Part shown: positions 34,493 through 44,066 of the stretch, in pieces
Position numbering within the stretch: position 1 is the stretch's first letter
Layout: the number at the start of each line of letters is the position of its first letter
Assembly (NCBI GenBank): GCA_964504445.1
Contig: CAZDEO010000013.1
Location: forward strand, 18,061-82,060
Reading direction: 5' to 3'
Source of the DNA: JACSRF01 sp964504445
GTDB lineage: Bacteria; Chloroflexota; Anaerolineae; Promineifilales; Promineifilaceae
DNA: 64,000 nucleotides
Notes under the pieces: model-generated
The model's input: only the letters and a program-made list of their open reading frames with translations
Told to the model about the DNA's origin: nothing
The model's database searches: none
Made by a program: the position numbers and the translations under genes

Positions 34493-34876
34493 ATGTTCAA
34501 ATTTGTGACTATCTATCGCCGCGTGGATGATGAAAACGCCCTGGAAACCTTTTTTTCCGGGACCCATATGCCCCTGTCTGAAAAATTACCGGGCCTGCTC
34601 AAAAGTGAGGTCAGCCGGGTAAATGGCAAACCGGGGGGAGAATCCCGCTTTCACTTGATGTACGAGCTGTACTTCGAGGAAAAAATCTGGTTTGAGCGCG
34701 CCCTGTTTACGCCCGCAGGCATAGAGCTGATGACGGCTTTGCAGCCCTGGGTTGAGGCCAAAGTGATTACCTGGTATTTCGCCACCGCGTATGAAGCGGA
34801 AACGGCCATGCACAGCGCCTTCTTTGATGCTACTGCTGCTGGTTACGTGGCACCCCCCCAAGACGAAGAAGAATGA
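34493..34876 (+). CDS. EthD-like domain protein
   Basis: 127 residues with a ferredoxin-like alpha-beta barrel as in the EthD family: MFKFVTIYRRVDD, HMPLSEKLPG and a central YELYFEE strand. EthD proteins are small dimeric proteins tied to oxidation or degradation pathways, with few known activities. No strong ribosome-binding site is seen because the hairpin ends almost at the ATG. Its C-terminus is acidic. No functional link with the convergent asd gene is visible. Confidence 0.7.
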   Translation: MFKFVTIYRRVDDENALETFFSGTHMPLSEKLPGLLKSEVSRVNGKPGGESRFHLMYELYFEEKIWFERALFTPAGIELMTALQPWVEAKVITWYFATAYEAETAMHSAFFDATAAGYVAPPQDEEE

Positions 34877-34894
34877 TCAATGAGCCATTGACCA

Positions 34895-35953
34895 TTATCC
34901 AATAAAGCCCTGTTTCACCAACAATTCCGCATTCAAAATAGAGCCGCTAGCCGCGCCCCGCAGCGTATTGTGGGTAATGGCCATGTAGCGGATATCTAGC
35001 ACGTCACAAGCCCGTACCTTGCCCACCGTCCAGGCCAATCCCTGCCCATTATCCCGATCCAGACGCGGTTGCGGACGGTCTGGTTCTGGGCGATAGATGA
35101 GCAGGTCTGCTGGCGAAGTTGGCAGTTCGCGGCAAATGGCGGCGGGGCGCCAGCTTTGCAAAGCCGCAAGGGCCTCTTCCGCCGTTACGCGCCGCCCCAA
35201 CCTGACCGACACACTGGCCAAATGGCCGTCAATCACCGGCACGCGGTTAGCCTGGGCGCTAATGGGCATATCCAGCAGCGCTACTTGCCCATCATGGAAA
35301 GTGCCGAGCAGCTTTTTGGGTTCATTTTCCAGCTTGCCGTCTTCGCCGCCAATGTGGGGAATGACGTTATCCATAATATCCAGGGCAGAAACTCCCGGAT
35401 ACCCCGCGCCGGACAGGGCTTGCAGCGTCACCATGATGGCTGCTTCCAGGCCAAAAGCGTCCTGGAAGATTTTCATGGGTAAAATGGCGCTGGTAGTGGA
35501 ACAGTTGGGGCTGGCCACAATGAAGCCAGGCCAGTTGTTGCGGGCCTGTTGGGTAGGAATGAGGCCGGTGTGCGTAGGGTTGATTTCTGGAATGAGCAAG
35601 GGGACGTCAGGCGTCATGCGGAAGGCTGACGCATTGGTTATGACGGCGTATCCTGCGGCGGCAAATTCTGGTTCCCATTGGCGGGCTTCAGCCGTGGGCA
35701 GGGCCGAAAAGACCACGGGCGGGCTTCCTGGTATGGCGAGGTTGGGTTTCGTGGGCTGGATAATCAAATCGGCAGCGGCAGCAGGAATCTCTCCACCAAT
35801 GACCCAGTTGACGCCTTCACGATACGGCCGTCCTACAGTACGCTCTGAGCCAGTTACCGCCACCACTTCAAACCAGGGGTGGTCCGCCAGCAATTGCAGA
35901 AAACGCTGCCCCACTGTACCGGTTGCGCCTAAAACACCTACAGGAATCTTCAT
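34895..35953 (-). CDS. asd: Aspartate-semialdehyde dehydrogenase
   Basis: 352 residues of the archaeal/fungal-type ASADH branch. The NADP motif GATGTVGQRF is at 9-18, the catalytic Cys in VASPNCSTT, and the catalytic His in NRVPVIDGHLASVSV. It reduces aspartyl phosphate on the way to lysine, threonine and methionine. GGAGG lies 10 bases before the ATG on the minus strand. Neighbours are unrelated, so it is probably transcribed alone. The 246-bp upstream spacer holds a 14-bp palindrome AGCTTACGTAAGCT at 36003-36016. Confidence 0.94.
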   Translation of the reverse strand: MKIPVGVLGATGTVGQRFLQLLADHPWFEVVAVTGSERTVGRPYREGVNWVIGGEIPAAAADLIIQPTKPNLAIPGSPPVVFSALPTAEARQWEPEFAAAGYAVITNASAFRMTPDVPLLIPEINPTHTGLIPTQQARNNWPGFIVASPNCSTTSAILPMKIFQDAFGLEAAIMVTLQALSGAGYPGVSALDIMDNVIPHIGGEDGKLENEPKKLLGTFHDGQVALLDMPISAQANRVPVIDGHLASVSVRLGRRVTAEEALAALQSWRPAAICRELPTSPADLLIYRPEPDRPQPRLDRDNGQGLAWTVGKVRACDVLDIRYMAITHNTLRGAASGSILNAELLVKQGFIG

Positions 35954-36199
35954 AAATACATAACCTCCAAATTCTCACCCTTATGGGCAATGGCAGAATT
36001 ATAGCTTACGTAAGCTCCTCTGGCAGGTACCAGTGAAACTTCGTGCGGCACCCATGCCCCTGGGCATAACCGTGCCCTCCCCGCAACCCTTGTGAAGGTG
36101 TCGTAAAAAGTCACCGAGCAGAACCTGTGCCTATGTTAGAATGTCGGCACTAGCAAAGATATAGTTCGTTCATATTGCTTGTATGTACAGGAGTACCGC

Positions 36200-37375
36200 A
36201 TGGTGGTAAGTAAAACAATGGAAGCAATAACCCTGCTAAAAAGGGCTTTTCCTTCATTAAACGAAGATGACTTGCACGCGTTAGGCGAGGTATCTAATTT
36301 CGGCTCCTATCCCGCCAAAACAGATGTGGTAAAGGAAGGTGAGCATGGCACCACCATGTACATACTGGCGTCCGGAAATGCCGACATTATTGTTCATGCG
36401 GATGATGGACACGAAATTCTGGTGGACACGATTGGCCCCAATAGCTACTTTGGTGAAATGTCATTCTTTGGTGAATCGACGCGCATGGCGACCATCCGCA
36501 CCAAGACACCCTGTGAAACTTTGGAGTTAGAACAATCCGCCTTTATGGCCATTGCGCAATCAAAGCCGGAGCTTTTGCAAAACTTGCTCAATCAGATTAT
36601 CGGCCACTTGCGGCGCAATGACCGGGCAGTTATCCGTGAGTTGAACATTAAGAACCAGGTGATTCAAGAAGCCTATGCGGATCTGGCTGAGCAAGAAGAG
36701 TTACGCAGTCAGTTTATTGCTACTTTGTCTCATGAACTGCGTACCCCTTTAACGTCGATCCGCGGTTTTCTGGGGCTGATTAACCAGGGGGCCTTTACCG
36801 GCGAGTCGCTGAAGGTGGCCATCCGCTCTATCACGCGGAATGTGGAATCTATGGTTGGCCTGGTTAACAATATGCTCATTTTGTATGAGATGTCTCCTGG
36901 GGCACCTGTTTATGACTATTTGAACCCCACTGACGTTGTGGTGGAAGCCTTGAACACCACCCAATCAGCTATTGAGGGACCACCCCCGCTCATCACCTTG
37001 GACATTGCCGATAATTTACCGCAGGTGTTTGCAGACAAAAATGATCTGGTGTTGGCATTGCGGGCGCTTATGGAAAATGCCGTGAAGTTTACGTCCGGTA
37101 ATAAGCCAGTAGAGGTGAAGGTGTATTGCCCAAATCGGGATGAGGTTGCTTTTCGGGTGCGCGATGAGGGAATTGGTATCCCTGAGGAGGCGCAAGAACG
37201 AATTTTTGAGCCGTTTTTCCGGCTGGAGGAAATGGGGAATTCGCAGTTGTTTCCTGGTTTGGGAATTGGCTTGACCATTGCCAAGCTAAAGGTGGAGCGG
37301 CTGAACGGGCGTATCGAGGTGGAAAGCGCACCAGGAAAGGGTAGCACTTTCACGATTCGCCTGCCATTGCAATAA
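36200..37375 (+). CDS. Histidine kinase with N-terminal cyclic-nucleotide-binding domain
   Basis: About 391 residues. A cNMP-binding beta-roll (about 20-130; VKEGEHGTTMYILASG, YFGEMSFFGE) is followed by a coiled segment, the HisKA domain with SHELRTPLTS, and HATPase with NAVKF, DEGIGIP and GLGIGLTIAK boxes. No membrane helix, so a soluble sensor. The cNMP domain suggests response to cAMP or cGMP, although the phosphate-binding Arg is not evident in the GEMSFFGESTRMAT loop, where Arg81 may serve. AGGAG lies 6 bases before the ATG at 36200. No response regulator is adjacent. The gene has no ACGGCCGT copy. Confidence 0.88.
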   Translation: MVVSKTMEAITLLKRAFPSLNEDDLHALGEVSNFGSYPAKTDVVKEGEHGTTMYILASGNADIIVHADDGHEILVDTIGPNSYFGEMSFFGESTRMATIRTKTPCETLELEQSAFMAIAQSKPELLQNLLNQIIGHLRRNDRAVIRELNIKNQVIQEAYADLAEQEELRSQFIATLSHELRTPLTSIRGFLGLINQGAFTGESLKVAIRSITRNVESMVGLVNNMLILYEMSPGAPVYDYLNPTDVVVEALNTTQSAIEGPPPLITLDIADNLPQVFADKNDLVLALRALMENAVKFTSGNKPVEVKVYCPNRDEVAFRVRDEGIGIPEEAQERIFEPFFRLEEMGNSQLFPGLGIGLTIAKLKVERLNGRIEVESAPGKGSTFTIRLPLQ

Positions 37376-37395
37376 GGGGTGAATGGCTGGACGGT

Positions 37396-38520
37396 TTATA
37401 GCGAAAGAGCGCCAGTAGCGGCGGCTTCCAAGAGGTCCATTACCTGCGCCGCGCTTTTAGGCCAGGTAAACTGCTTGACCCGCTCCTTCCCCTTTTGAAT
37501 CAAGTCGGCACGTAGTGCTGCATCGGTCGCCAATCGTTGAATCCCCCCAGCAATGTCATCCGTATCCAGAGGATCGATCAACAACGCACTGTGGCGGGCA
37601 ATTTCGGGGAGGGAACTGGTGCTAGAGGTGAGTACGGCCGTTTCACACACGTGGGCCTCCAACACGGGGAAGCCAAAGCCCTCATACAAAGATGGATATA
37701 ACAAGGCCGTCGCTCCAGAGAGCAGCGCCCCCTTGTCTTCATCAGGCACATACCCAGGCAGAATAATGCGCTTGGCTGTGGCCATGTCCAGATGGAATAT
37801 CTCATTCAAAATAGGCTCAGCCAGCCAGCCCTTCTTTCCAGCAATAACCAGTTGGTGGGGCACGCCGCTTTGCACGTAGGCGCGAATGAGGCGCAGCACA
37901 TTTTTGCGGGGCTGTAGGGTGCTTAGGTAGAGTAAGTAAGGGGGTGTAATGCCATATTTTTGCAGCACGGACGCCACGGCCGTTTTGTCCTTCACCGCAT
38001 ATAATCCAGGGTCTACCCCCGGGTATACCACGCAGATTTTTTCCTCAGGTACGCGGTAGAAACGCATCAGGTCCGTTTGGGTAGCCAGAGAATCAGCAAT
38101 GACAAAGCGTGCCGCACGGCCGTTGTGCCGCGTACTCCACCGCAAATAAACCAACTGTCCCCATGTGTGCGCCTCCGGAAAATGATGGTAACCCAGATCA
38201 TGCACCGTTGCCACGCTAGGGCGACGATAAGCAAAAGGGATCACGTGGGCTGGCGTAAAAAACACGTCAGGCGGCCGTTGCCATAATTCCCAAGCCAGAC
38301 GTCCATGAGTCCACAAACGCGGAAACGGAATAACAACCTGCTCAACCTCCACCGCCGGTGGAAACAATTCCAACTGCGGCGGCTCATTAAAATACAACCG
38401 CAATCGATGCCCCCGCTCAACAGCCAGATCGATTAAAGCGTGAATAAGAAAATAAGCATAACCCTCAGTGCCGGTGCGCTGCGCTCGGGCCGCCCGGCTA
38501 GCATCCACGCCAACAATCAT
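37396..38520 (-). CDS. GT4-family glycosyltransferase
   Basis: About 374 residues with the GT-B fold. The N-terminal domain has VATVHDLGYHHFPE. The C-terminal nucleotide-sugar domain has YLSTLQPRKNVLRLI, a PGYVPDED loop, and the EGFGFPVLEA motif with the catalytic-region Glu. It likely transfers a sugar from a nucleotide donor during envelope or exopolysaccharide synthesis; the sugar is unknown. I chose the ATG at 38520 because AGAGG lies 6 bases upstream. PBP2 lies directly upstream on the same strand. It is similar in layout to the second GT4 gene at 45479-46615. Confidence 0.9.
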   Translation of the reverse strand: MIVGVDASRAARAQRTGTEGYAYFLIHALIDLAVERGHRLRLYFNEPPQLELFPPAVEVEQVVIPFPRLWTHGRLAWELWQRPPDVFFTPAHVIPFAYRRPSVATVHDLGYHHFPEAHTWGQLVYLRWSTRHNGRAARFVIADSLATQTDLMRFYRVPEEKICVVYPGVDPGLYAVKDKTAVASVLQKYGITPPYLLYLSTLQPRKNVLRLIRAYVQSGVPHQLVIAGKKGWLAEPILNEIFHLDMATAKRIILPGYVPDEDKGALLSGATALLYPSLYEGFGFPVLEAHVCETAVLTSSTSSLPEIARHSALLIDPLDTDDIAGGIQRLATDAALRADLIQKGKERVKQFTWPKSAAQVMDLLEAAATGALSL

Positions 38521-38553
38521 CTCAATCCTCTTCCAAGCTTCATCCAACACGCG

Positions 38554-40977
38554 TTAGCGAAGCATTTCCCGCTCAATAGCTGGCATAGCCCCTGGCGGCA
38601 ACGGCCACGTAGCGCGAAAACCAAACTCCCATGCCGGGTCACACGCATATGCAGCCGGTTGCCCATCTACAAAAGTTTCCGGATCCGCATATTGTCCAAT
38701 CTTAAAATAAGCTGCCATCACGTGGCACGCCACCGGTGCGGCCCAAGCTGACCCTTCACCACCATTGTAAACAAAAGCAGCCACCACAATTTCTGGATTA
38801 TCAAAGGGCGCATACCCCACATAAAACGCATGGGTGGGCAAAACACGCCGTTGGCCAATATCTTCATAGCGGCACCAGCCACGCCGAATCGCAATATTGT
38901 CACAATATTCCGACGTACCCGTCTTTCCCGCCGTGATAAGCCCAAATTCCTCATGGGGCCATGTGGTATAGGTAGCTCCGGTAAAAAACTCTTCCTCACT
39001 AAAACGCATATTAACCAGGCGCATCCCCTCAGCCACAATCTCCAGATACTCCCGATCAATATCGAGCGAATCAATCACTTCTGGTTGAAAGATGTAATTC
39101 CCATCCCCATCAAAGCGGATGTTAAAGGTATTAGGGATGACATTCCCCTCAGCGTCCGTCACGACAACTTCCCCATTATTGTTCAGCCTGGCGCGTGCGG
39201 TCACCTGGCTGTTTTCATCTACCAACACGATGTTGCCAGCCTCATCTGTCATATGGTGAATAATAGAAGGGCGATACAAAAAACCACCATTGGCAATCAC
39301 GGCGCCCATTTGCGCCACCTGCAACGGCGTTGAAGTCATAAAACCTTGACCAATTCCTAAATTGTAATCATCACCCGTCGACCAGGGCTCACCCTGAGTA
39401 CGGCTTTTCCAGGCCCGTGAAGGCAGGTTTCCTGAGGCCTCCAAAGGCAGTTCAATACCTTGCACCCGACCAAATCCAAACTGCGCAGCAAATACCCCCA
39501 GGCGGTCAACGCCTAATCCTTCTACCGTTTCACCATCCTGGTCAACCCCCCCCGTAATCTTATAAAAGTAAACGTTGCAAGAGTTCGCAATACCTGTATA
39601 CATATTCACAAAGCCATGCCCCTCTGGGTTCCAACAAGGCATGGTCAATGCTCGCCCAGGGTCGTTAGGAGCAAACCGATTGGCAATGGTGATTCGTCCA
39701 GGATCAAAAAGTAAACGGTCCGGAGAAATAGAACCCACTTGCAAAGCCGACGCGGCAGGAACCAGTTTGAAGGTCGAGCCAGGATGATACGTACCACTAA
39801 TGGCATGATTGACCAATGGCGTATACTCATTACGGGCCAGGCGTAAGTAATAATCTACCGGTACCTCTGTTTGAAAACGGTTACTCTCAAAGGTAGGGTA
39901 ATTGACCATAGCCAACACCTCTCCCGTTTGCGGGTTTAGGGCAATCACTACGGCTTGCTCAATTTCGGGCAATGTTTCCTCACCAGTTATTTCATCTCGC
40001 CGCGGGGTGTTGCGGTTTTCGTCCATATATTGGCCCATAATTTCGTAAGCAATTTTTTGCAGTTCCAGATCAAGGGTCAGGTGCATATTGAGACCAGCGA
40101 CGGGCGGAACAGCCAATCCCACCTGGCGCACTTCTCGCCCGGTCCAATCTTGCACGATGCGCCTGACGCCTTTTTGCCCGGCCAACTCTATCTCCATTGA
40201 AGACTCCAAACCTGACCAACCTACCCGATCATCTCGTTGATAACCCAAATCTAGCCAGCCCTCATTGGGAATAGGCCCCATGTACCCAATGATGTGCGCA
40301 GTGTATGGGCCGGCCGGATAGTAACGTAGGGGCTCGGGCAAAACGCGCACGCCTGGCAAGAAAATGCTTTCTTGCTCAATAGTGTAAGCCAGGGTGATTG
40401 GTAGTCCAGAAGTGATGACGGCAGGCAGATATTGCGCAAAACTATTTTCACGAACAATGGCCTCAATGCTGTCAGGCAGCCGGGGAACAACACCAGCCCT
40501 ATCCAGAGTTTCTCGTGGGGAAACTTCGTATATTTCGGCTAACCGGGTGTACGCCCCCACCAGTTCAGGGTTGGCAGCAGCAACCAGGGCCTCTTGCTGC
40601 AAAGTGTTGGTGACGGGAACACCGGTAAGAATGGAGAGTCGCTCATAGACGGCTTGCCGCTCTGCTTCGGTATTCGGGAGGAAAGCGGGGGTAATGGTTA
40701 CGTTGAAGCTGGGCTGGTTGACGGCCAGGGGTTCGCCGTTGCGGTCGAAAATGACGCCACGCGGAGCATCGGTGAGGAGTTCGGCAAACTGGTTGTCAGC
40801 AGCCAATTCTTGCAACTCTTCGCCACTGTTTTGTTGCAGCCAATATACGCGATAAAGCAGTAACCCAAAAATAGCGACGATGAGGAGGCGAAAGAAGTAG
40901 ATACGCCCACGGATGCCGGGGTCGTCCTGTTGCTGTAATTCAAGTTCTTCAATTCGTTCCCAACCCATACGTGACAT
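38554..40977 (-). CDS. mrdA: Penicillin-binding protein 2 (peptidoglycan transpeptidase)
   Basis: 807 residues. One N-terminal membrane helix (about 27-47), a dimerisation domain beginning with DAPRGVIFDRNGEPLA, and a transpeptidase domain with catalytic STFK (401-404), SCN (466-468) and KTGTS. It cross-links peptidoglycan during cell elongation. The gene follows mreB, mreC and mreD on the minus strand, the classical elongasome order, so co-transcription is likely. It is longer than the E. coli protein owing to insertions between motifs. It lies in a 3.3-kb octamer desert (38116-41442). Confidence 0.95.
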   Translation of the reverse strand: MSRMGWERIEELELQQQDDPGIRGRIYFFRLLIVAIFGLLLYRVYWLQQNSGEELQELAADNQFAELLTDAPRGVIFDRNGEPLAVNQPSFNVTITPAFLPNTEAERQAVYERLSILTGVPVTNTLQQEALVAAANPELVGAYTRLAEIYEVSPRETLDRAGVVPRLPDSIEAIVRENSFAQYLPAVITSGLPITLAYTIEQESIFLPGVRVLPEPLRYYPAGPYTAHIIGYMGPIPNEGWLDLGYQRDDRVGWSGLESSMEIELAGQKGVRRIVQDWTGREVRQVGLAVPPVAGLNMHLTLDLELQKIAYEIMGQYMDENRNTPRRDEITGEETLPEIEQAVVIALNPQTGEVLAMVNYPTFESNRFQTEVPVDYYLRLARNEYTPLVNHAISGTYHPGSTFKLVPAASALQVGSISPDRLLFDPGRITIANRFAPNDPGRALTMPCWNPEGHGFVNMYTGIANSCNVYFYKITGGVDQDGETVEGLGVDRLGVFAAQFGFGRVQGIELPLEASGNLPSRAWKSRTQGEPWSTGDDYNLGIGQGFMTSTPLQVAQMGAVIANGGFLYRPSIIHHMTDEAGNIVLVDENSQVTARARLNNNGEVVVTDAEGNVIPNTFNIRFDGDGNYIFQPEVIDSLDIDREYLEIVAEGMRLVNMRFSEEEFFTGATYTTWPHEEFGLITAGKTGTSEYCDNIAIRRGWCRYEDIGQRRVLPTHAFYVGYAPFDNPEIVVAAFVYNGGEGSAWAAPVACHVMAAYFKIGQYADPETFVDGQPAAYACDPAWEFGFRATWPLPPGAMPAIEREMLR

Positions 40978-41004
40978 AGGTCTTTCCTCTCAATAGCGCG
41001 TTCG

Positions 41005-41505
41005 CTAAATTTGCACCCGGCGCGGCTGTACACGCCTGATTACAGTATACATGAGCCAATGTACTGGAAGAATTAAGACTGCATGCAATGCCGCCAATGG
41101 CAATAAAGTTGAGGTCATAGCCAAAGTGGTCTGGTACCCAAATAAGCGTAGCAGCAGCATGTGCAGTACCAGGTAGAGCATTGTGCCCACGGCCGACACG
41201 AGTACCGGCAAAACAACCCGACTATCAGGAAACAATTGGGCAATGAGTATTGCTAATGCGATGCCTAGCATCCACACTAGCGCTGTCAGCCCTGTTGGCC
41301 CTATGGAAAAGAGATCGACAATGAAGCCACCTACAAAGGCCCAGGTCACGCCTTCTTCCAGATCGTGCAGTAAGCCCCAAGATAGCGCTACCAGAAACGG
41401 GAGATGGGGCACCTGGCCCATTAGAGGTATGCGGGAAAGCACGGCCGTTTCCAACACCGCCAGCACCGTCAACAATGGAATTGCTACGTAAACACTGCTG
41501 CGCAT
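41005..41505 (-). CDS. mreD: Rod-shape-determining membrane protein MreD
   Basis: About 166 residues with five to six hydrophobic helices and the family-typical GGFIVDLFSIGPTGLTALV segment. MreD is part of the elongation complex with MreB, MreC, PBP2 and RodA. The ATG at 41505 comes just after the mreC stop (TGATCATG), so translation is coupled. PBP2 begins 27 bp downstream. Confidence 0.9.
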   Translation of the reverse strand: MRSSVYVAIPLLTVLAVLETAVLSRIPLMGQVPHLPFLVALSWGLLHDLEEGVTWAFVGGFIVDLFSIGPTGLTALVWMLGIALAILIAQLFPDSRVVLPVLVSAVGTMLYLVLHMLLLRLFGYQTTLAMTSTLLPLAALHAVLILPVHWLMYTVIRRVQPRRVQI

Positions 41506-41507
41506 GA

Positions 41508-42362
41508 TCAAGGTAAATCCGTAAAAATCTCAGTATCTACCGGTTGAAAATTGGTGATCACAAACACAATTTCCAGCGATTCGAAATCCACAGCCGGCTG
41601 CACAGTAGCCCGCTGAAACAACTCGGCCTCCCGACGGTCCAGTTCAATGACCCGGCCAATAACAATGTTCTGCGGGAAATCCCCGCCCAGGCCTGACGTA
41701 GACACCACTTCGCCCACCTCGAGCTGATACTGCAAATCCAGCCAATCTATGACCATCGAGCCGCCAAGGCCACCGCCACGCAGAATGCCCGCCGCCCGCG
41801 ACGTGCCCAATCGGGCCGGAATGGCGCTGGCGCTGTCCGTGATGAGAATAACCTGCGAGGAGTTAACGGCCGTGCGAAACACCCGCCCCACCAAACCCCG
41901 TGCCGCTTCCACCGGCATCCCCACCGTCACGCCATCCGCCTGGCCCTTGTCAATGATGATGCTGCGAATAGCCGGATTCGTATCCCGGCCAATCACCGCC
42001 GCTGTAAGCCGCTCCAAATCTGGAGACTGCCGCGCCCGGTTAAACAAATCGAGCACAATTTGGGCTTCACCCTGGACTTCACGCAGTTCCTCATTCTCCC
42101 GCTCCAAAGCATCTACCCGTGCTTGTAGCCGTTCAATCTCTACTCGTGCCTCCTGAATGTCCCGCGGGCCAGACAAGGCATCCACCAGGGAATCAGTGCG
42201 CGCCGTCGTCCACTCCAGCACCCCCACCAACGGGTTTCGCGCAAAGGCCAGGGCCCCGTCCAGGTTGCCAGTACTGTCTAAAATAGACAACAAAATACCT
42301 AGCCCAATGAGAAAGGCAATAACGCCCCAACGAATGCGTTGTGGTGCATCCTTCATGGTCAT
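41508..42362 (-). CDS. mreC: Rod-shape-determining protein MreC
   Basis: 284 residues: an N-terminal membrane helix (about 13-28), a coiled coil (about 68-105; ARVEIERLQARVDALERE) and the beta-barrel MreC domain with GQADGVTVGMPV, GLVGRV and STSGLGGDFP. It links cytoplasmic MreB filaments to periplasmic PBP2. It starts 12 bp after mreB and runs into mreD. Confidence 0.94.
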   Translation of the reverse strand: MTMKDAPQRIRWGVIAFLIGLGILLSILDSTGNLDGALAFARNPLVGVLEWTTARTDSLVDALSGPRDIQEARVEIERLQARVDALERENEELREVQGEAQIVLDLFNRARQSPDLERLTAAVIGRDTNPAIRSIIIDKGQADGVTVGMPVEAARGLVGRVFRTAVNSSQVILITDSASAIPARLGTSRAAGILRGGGLGGSMVIDWLDLQYQLEVGEVVSTSGLGGDFPQNIVIGRVIELDRREAELFQRATVQPAVDFESLEIVFVITNFQPVDTEIFTDLP

Positions 42363-42374
42363 AGTGCAACAAAA

Positions 42375-43436
42375 CTAGTGATGGGTACTACCACGGTGCA
42401 AGCCAACCAGCGCACGCTCCCACAAGTCCAGGTTCTCTAAGACGCGGCCCGCACCTCTTGCAACACAAGTCATAGGGTCTTCTGCCACCCAAACGCGCAT
42501 TTTCACGGTATCTTCCAACCTTTCCGCCAACCCTTGAATTTGCGCCCCACCGCCGGCCAGGCATATGCCTACCTCCATCAGATCAGCCACCAGCTCTGGT
42601 GGGGTATCATCCAGGGCATCGCGCACAGTATCCACAATGATATTGATGGAGGGCGACATAGCTTCCCGCAGCTCAATGCTGCTAATTTCCACTGCCTGCG
42701 GAAGGCCGTTAATCAGATTGCGGCCCCGAATGGTCATGGTGCGCTCTTCGGGAAGAGGAAAGGCAGAACCAATGCCAATTTTAGCGCGCTCAGCCATGCG
42801 CTCGCCAATCAACAAATTGTATTTGCTGCGCACATAATTCATAATGTCTTCATTCATTTCGTCGCCAGCCACACGAATGGAACGGCTGACAACGATGCCG
42901 GTCATGGCAAAGATAGCTACCTCAGTGGTTCCACCGCCGATGTCCACAATCATGCTGCCCCGCGCCTCATTGATGGGCAATCCCGCACCAATGGCTGCCG
43001 CCATGGGTTCTTCAATTAGAAAAGCTTCCCGGGCACCGGCAGAAATGGTGGCATCATACACGGCACGCTTTTCCACCTCGGTGACGCCACTGGGCACACC
43101 CACAACCACGCGGGGGCGCGGGAAGGGCACCAGCATCTGCTCATGGGCTTTTTTGATGAAGTAATCGAGCATGGCTTCGGTGATTTCAAATTCAGAGATG
43201 ACGCCATCCCGCAACGGCCGTATCGCCACAATATCGCTGGGTGTACGCCCCACCATTTCCCGCGCCTCCGCGCCAATGGCCAACGGCTGCCGTGTTCGCT
43301 TGTTAATGGCTACCCAAGAAGGTTCATTAATTACAATCCCGCGGTCACGCAAAGAAACCAGCGTATTCGCTGTACCCAAATCAATACCAATATCAAGCGA
43401 GAATAATCCTAAAAGCCAATCAAGTGGTCTAAACAA
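42375..43436 (-). CDS. mreB: Rod-shape-determining actin homologue MreB
   Basis: 353 residues with actin-fold phosphate loops DIGIDLGTANTLV and MIVDIGGGTTEVAI, plus the adenosine motif CLAGGGAQIQGL. MreB forms membrane-associated filaments that guide wall synthesis in elongated cells, so the organism is probably rod-shaped or filamentous. The predicted start is TTG at 43436, preceded 9 bases upstream by GGGAGG. It heads the mreBCD-mrdA run. Confidence 0.97.
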   Translation of the reverse strand: MFRPLDWLLGLFSLDIGIDLGTANTLVSLRDRGIVINEPSWVAINKRTRQPLAIGAEAREMVGRTPSDIVAIRPLRDGVISEFEITEAMLDYFIKKAHEQMLVPFPRPRVVVGVPSGVTEVEKRAVYDATISAGAREAFLIEEPMAAAIGAGLPINEARGSMIVDIGGGTTEVAIFAMTGIVVSRSIRVAGDEMNEDIMNYVRSKYNLLIGERMAERAKIGIGSAFPLPEERTMTIRGRNLINGLPQAVEISSIELREAMSPSINIIVDTVRDALDDTPPELVADLMEVGICLAGGGAQIQGLAERLEDTVKMRVWVAEDPMTCVARGAGRVLENLDLWERALVGLHRGSTHH

Positions 43437-43500
43437 CTCTTGCTACCTCCCTGGGATATGGTCCCAGGCTGCATGCATCAATGTTTACGTTAACCGCAGG

Positions 43501-43527
43501 ATTATACCACATGTCCTAACCGGACAA
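43501..43527 (-). promoter_or_regulatory. Candidate promoter of the mreBCD operon
   Basis: On the minus strand TATAAT (43506-43501) is preceded by TTGTCC (43527-43522) with 15-bp spacing, shorter than ideal. It lies about 65 bp upstream of the mreB TTG. The same TTGTCC/TATAAT pair, with 18-bp spacing, occurs at 27608-27637. Confidence 0.42.
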
Positions 43528-43651
43528 ATTTGCCCCCTTAAGAAGGAGTAAATCTTAAAAGATAATGAGCCAGGCGCCCAAATTCACCTTGCAAAGCCCC
43601 CCCCATCCGTAATAGCATATGGCTAAGCCAACACTGAATGAGAGGATTTAT

Positions 43652-44065
43652 ATGGCAAATCAAGCCTTATTTGAAGGACTCGTATACGACGAACGCGACC
43701 AATTGGTAGAAACCAGACTCGTAGGCGGTGAAGCCACCTACGTGGTAGATGATGCGGGCTTTCTGCGCCACATTAGTTCTGAGCAGGTAGACCGGCAGGT
43801 TTTAGGGGTATTCCTAAGCCAGTTAGAAGAAAACAAAGACCTAGCCATAGAGCAAATGATGAATATGCTGGGTAAAGACGACCTTTTTACCAAAGCTGCC
43901 ATCGACGCTTCCCTGCGCAACGTGGACATGGACCAGATCATTGCGCAGGGGGTGCCGCTGCAAGCACGGAACATGTTAGGCATGTTGGGCTTCCGCATCA
44001 TCATCAACCATCACGGAGACGTCATCGGTCTAGACCAACCCGCCGCCCCCGGGGACGACATGTAG
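43652..44065 (+). CDS. Conserved-looking protein of unknown function
   Basis: 137 residues, soluble, no signal peptide. The start at 43652 is supported by AGAGG 6 bases upstream. The sequence has a beta-rich first half (ETRLVGGEATYVVDDAGF) and a helical second half (SQLEENKDLAIEQMMNMLG). I do not recognise a domain. It is divergent from mreB, with about 215 bp between starts, and ends 1 bp before the convergent sugar-transferase gene. Confidence 0.7.
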   Translation: MANQALFEGLVYDERDQLVETRLVGGEATYVVDDAGFLRHISSEQVDRQVLGVFLSQLEENKDLAIEQMMNMLGKDDLFTKAAIDASLRNVDMDQIIAQGVPLQARNMLGMLGFRIIINHHGDVIGLDQPAAPGDDM

Positions 44066-44066
44066 C

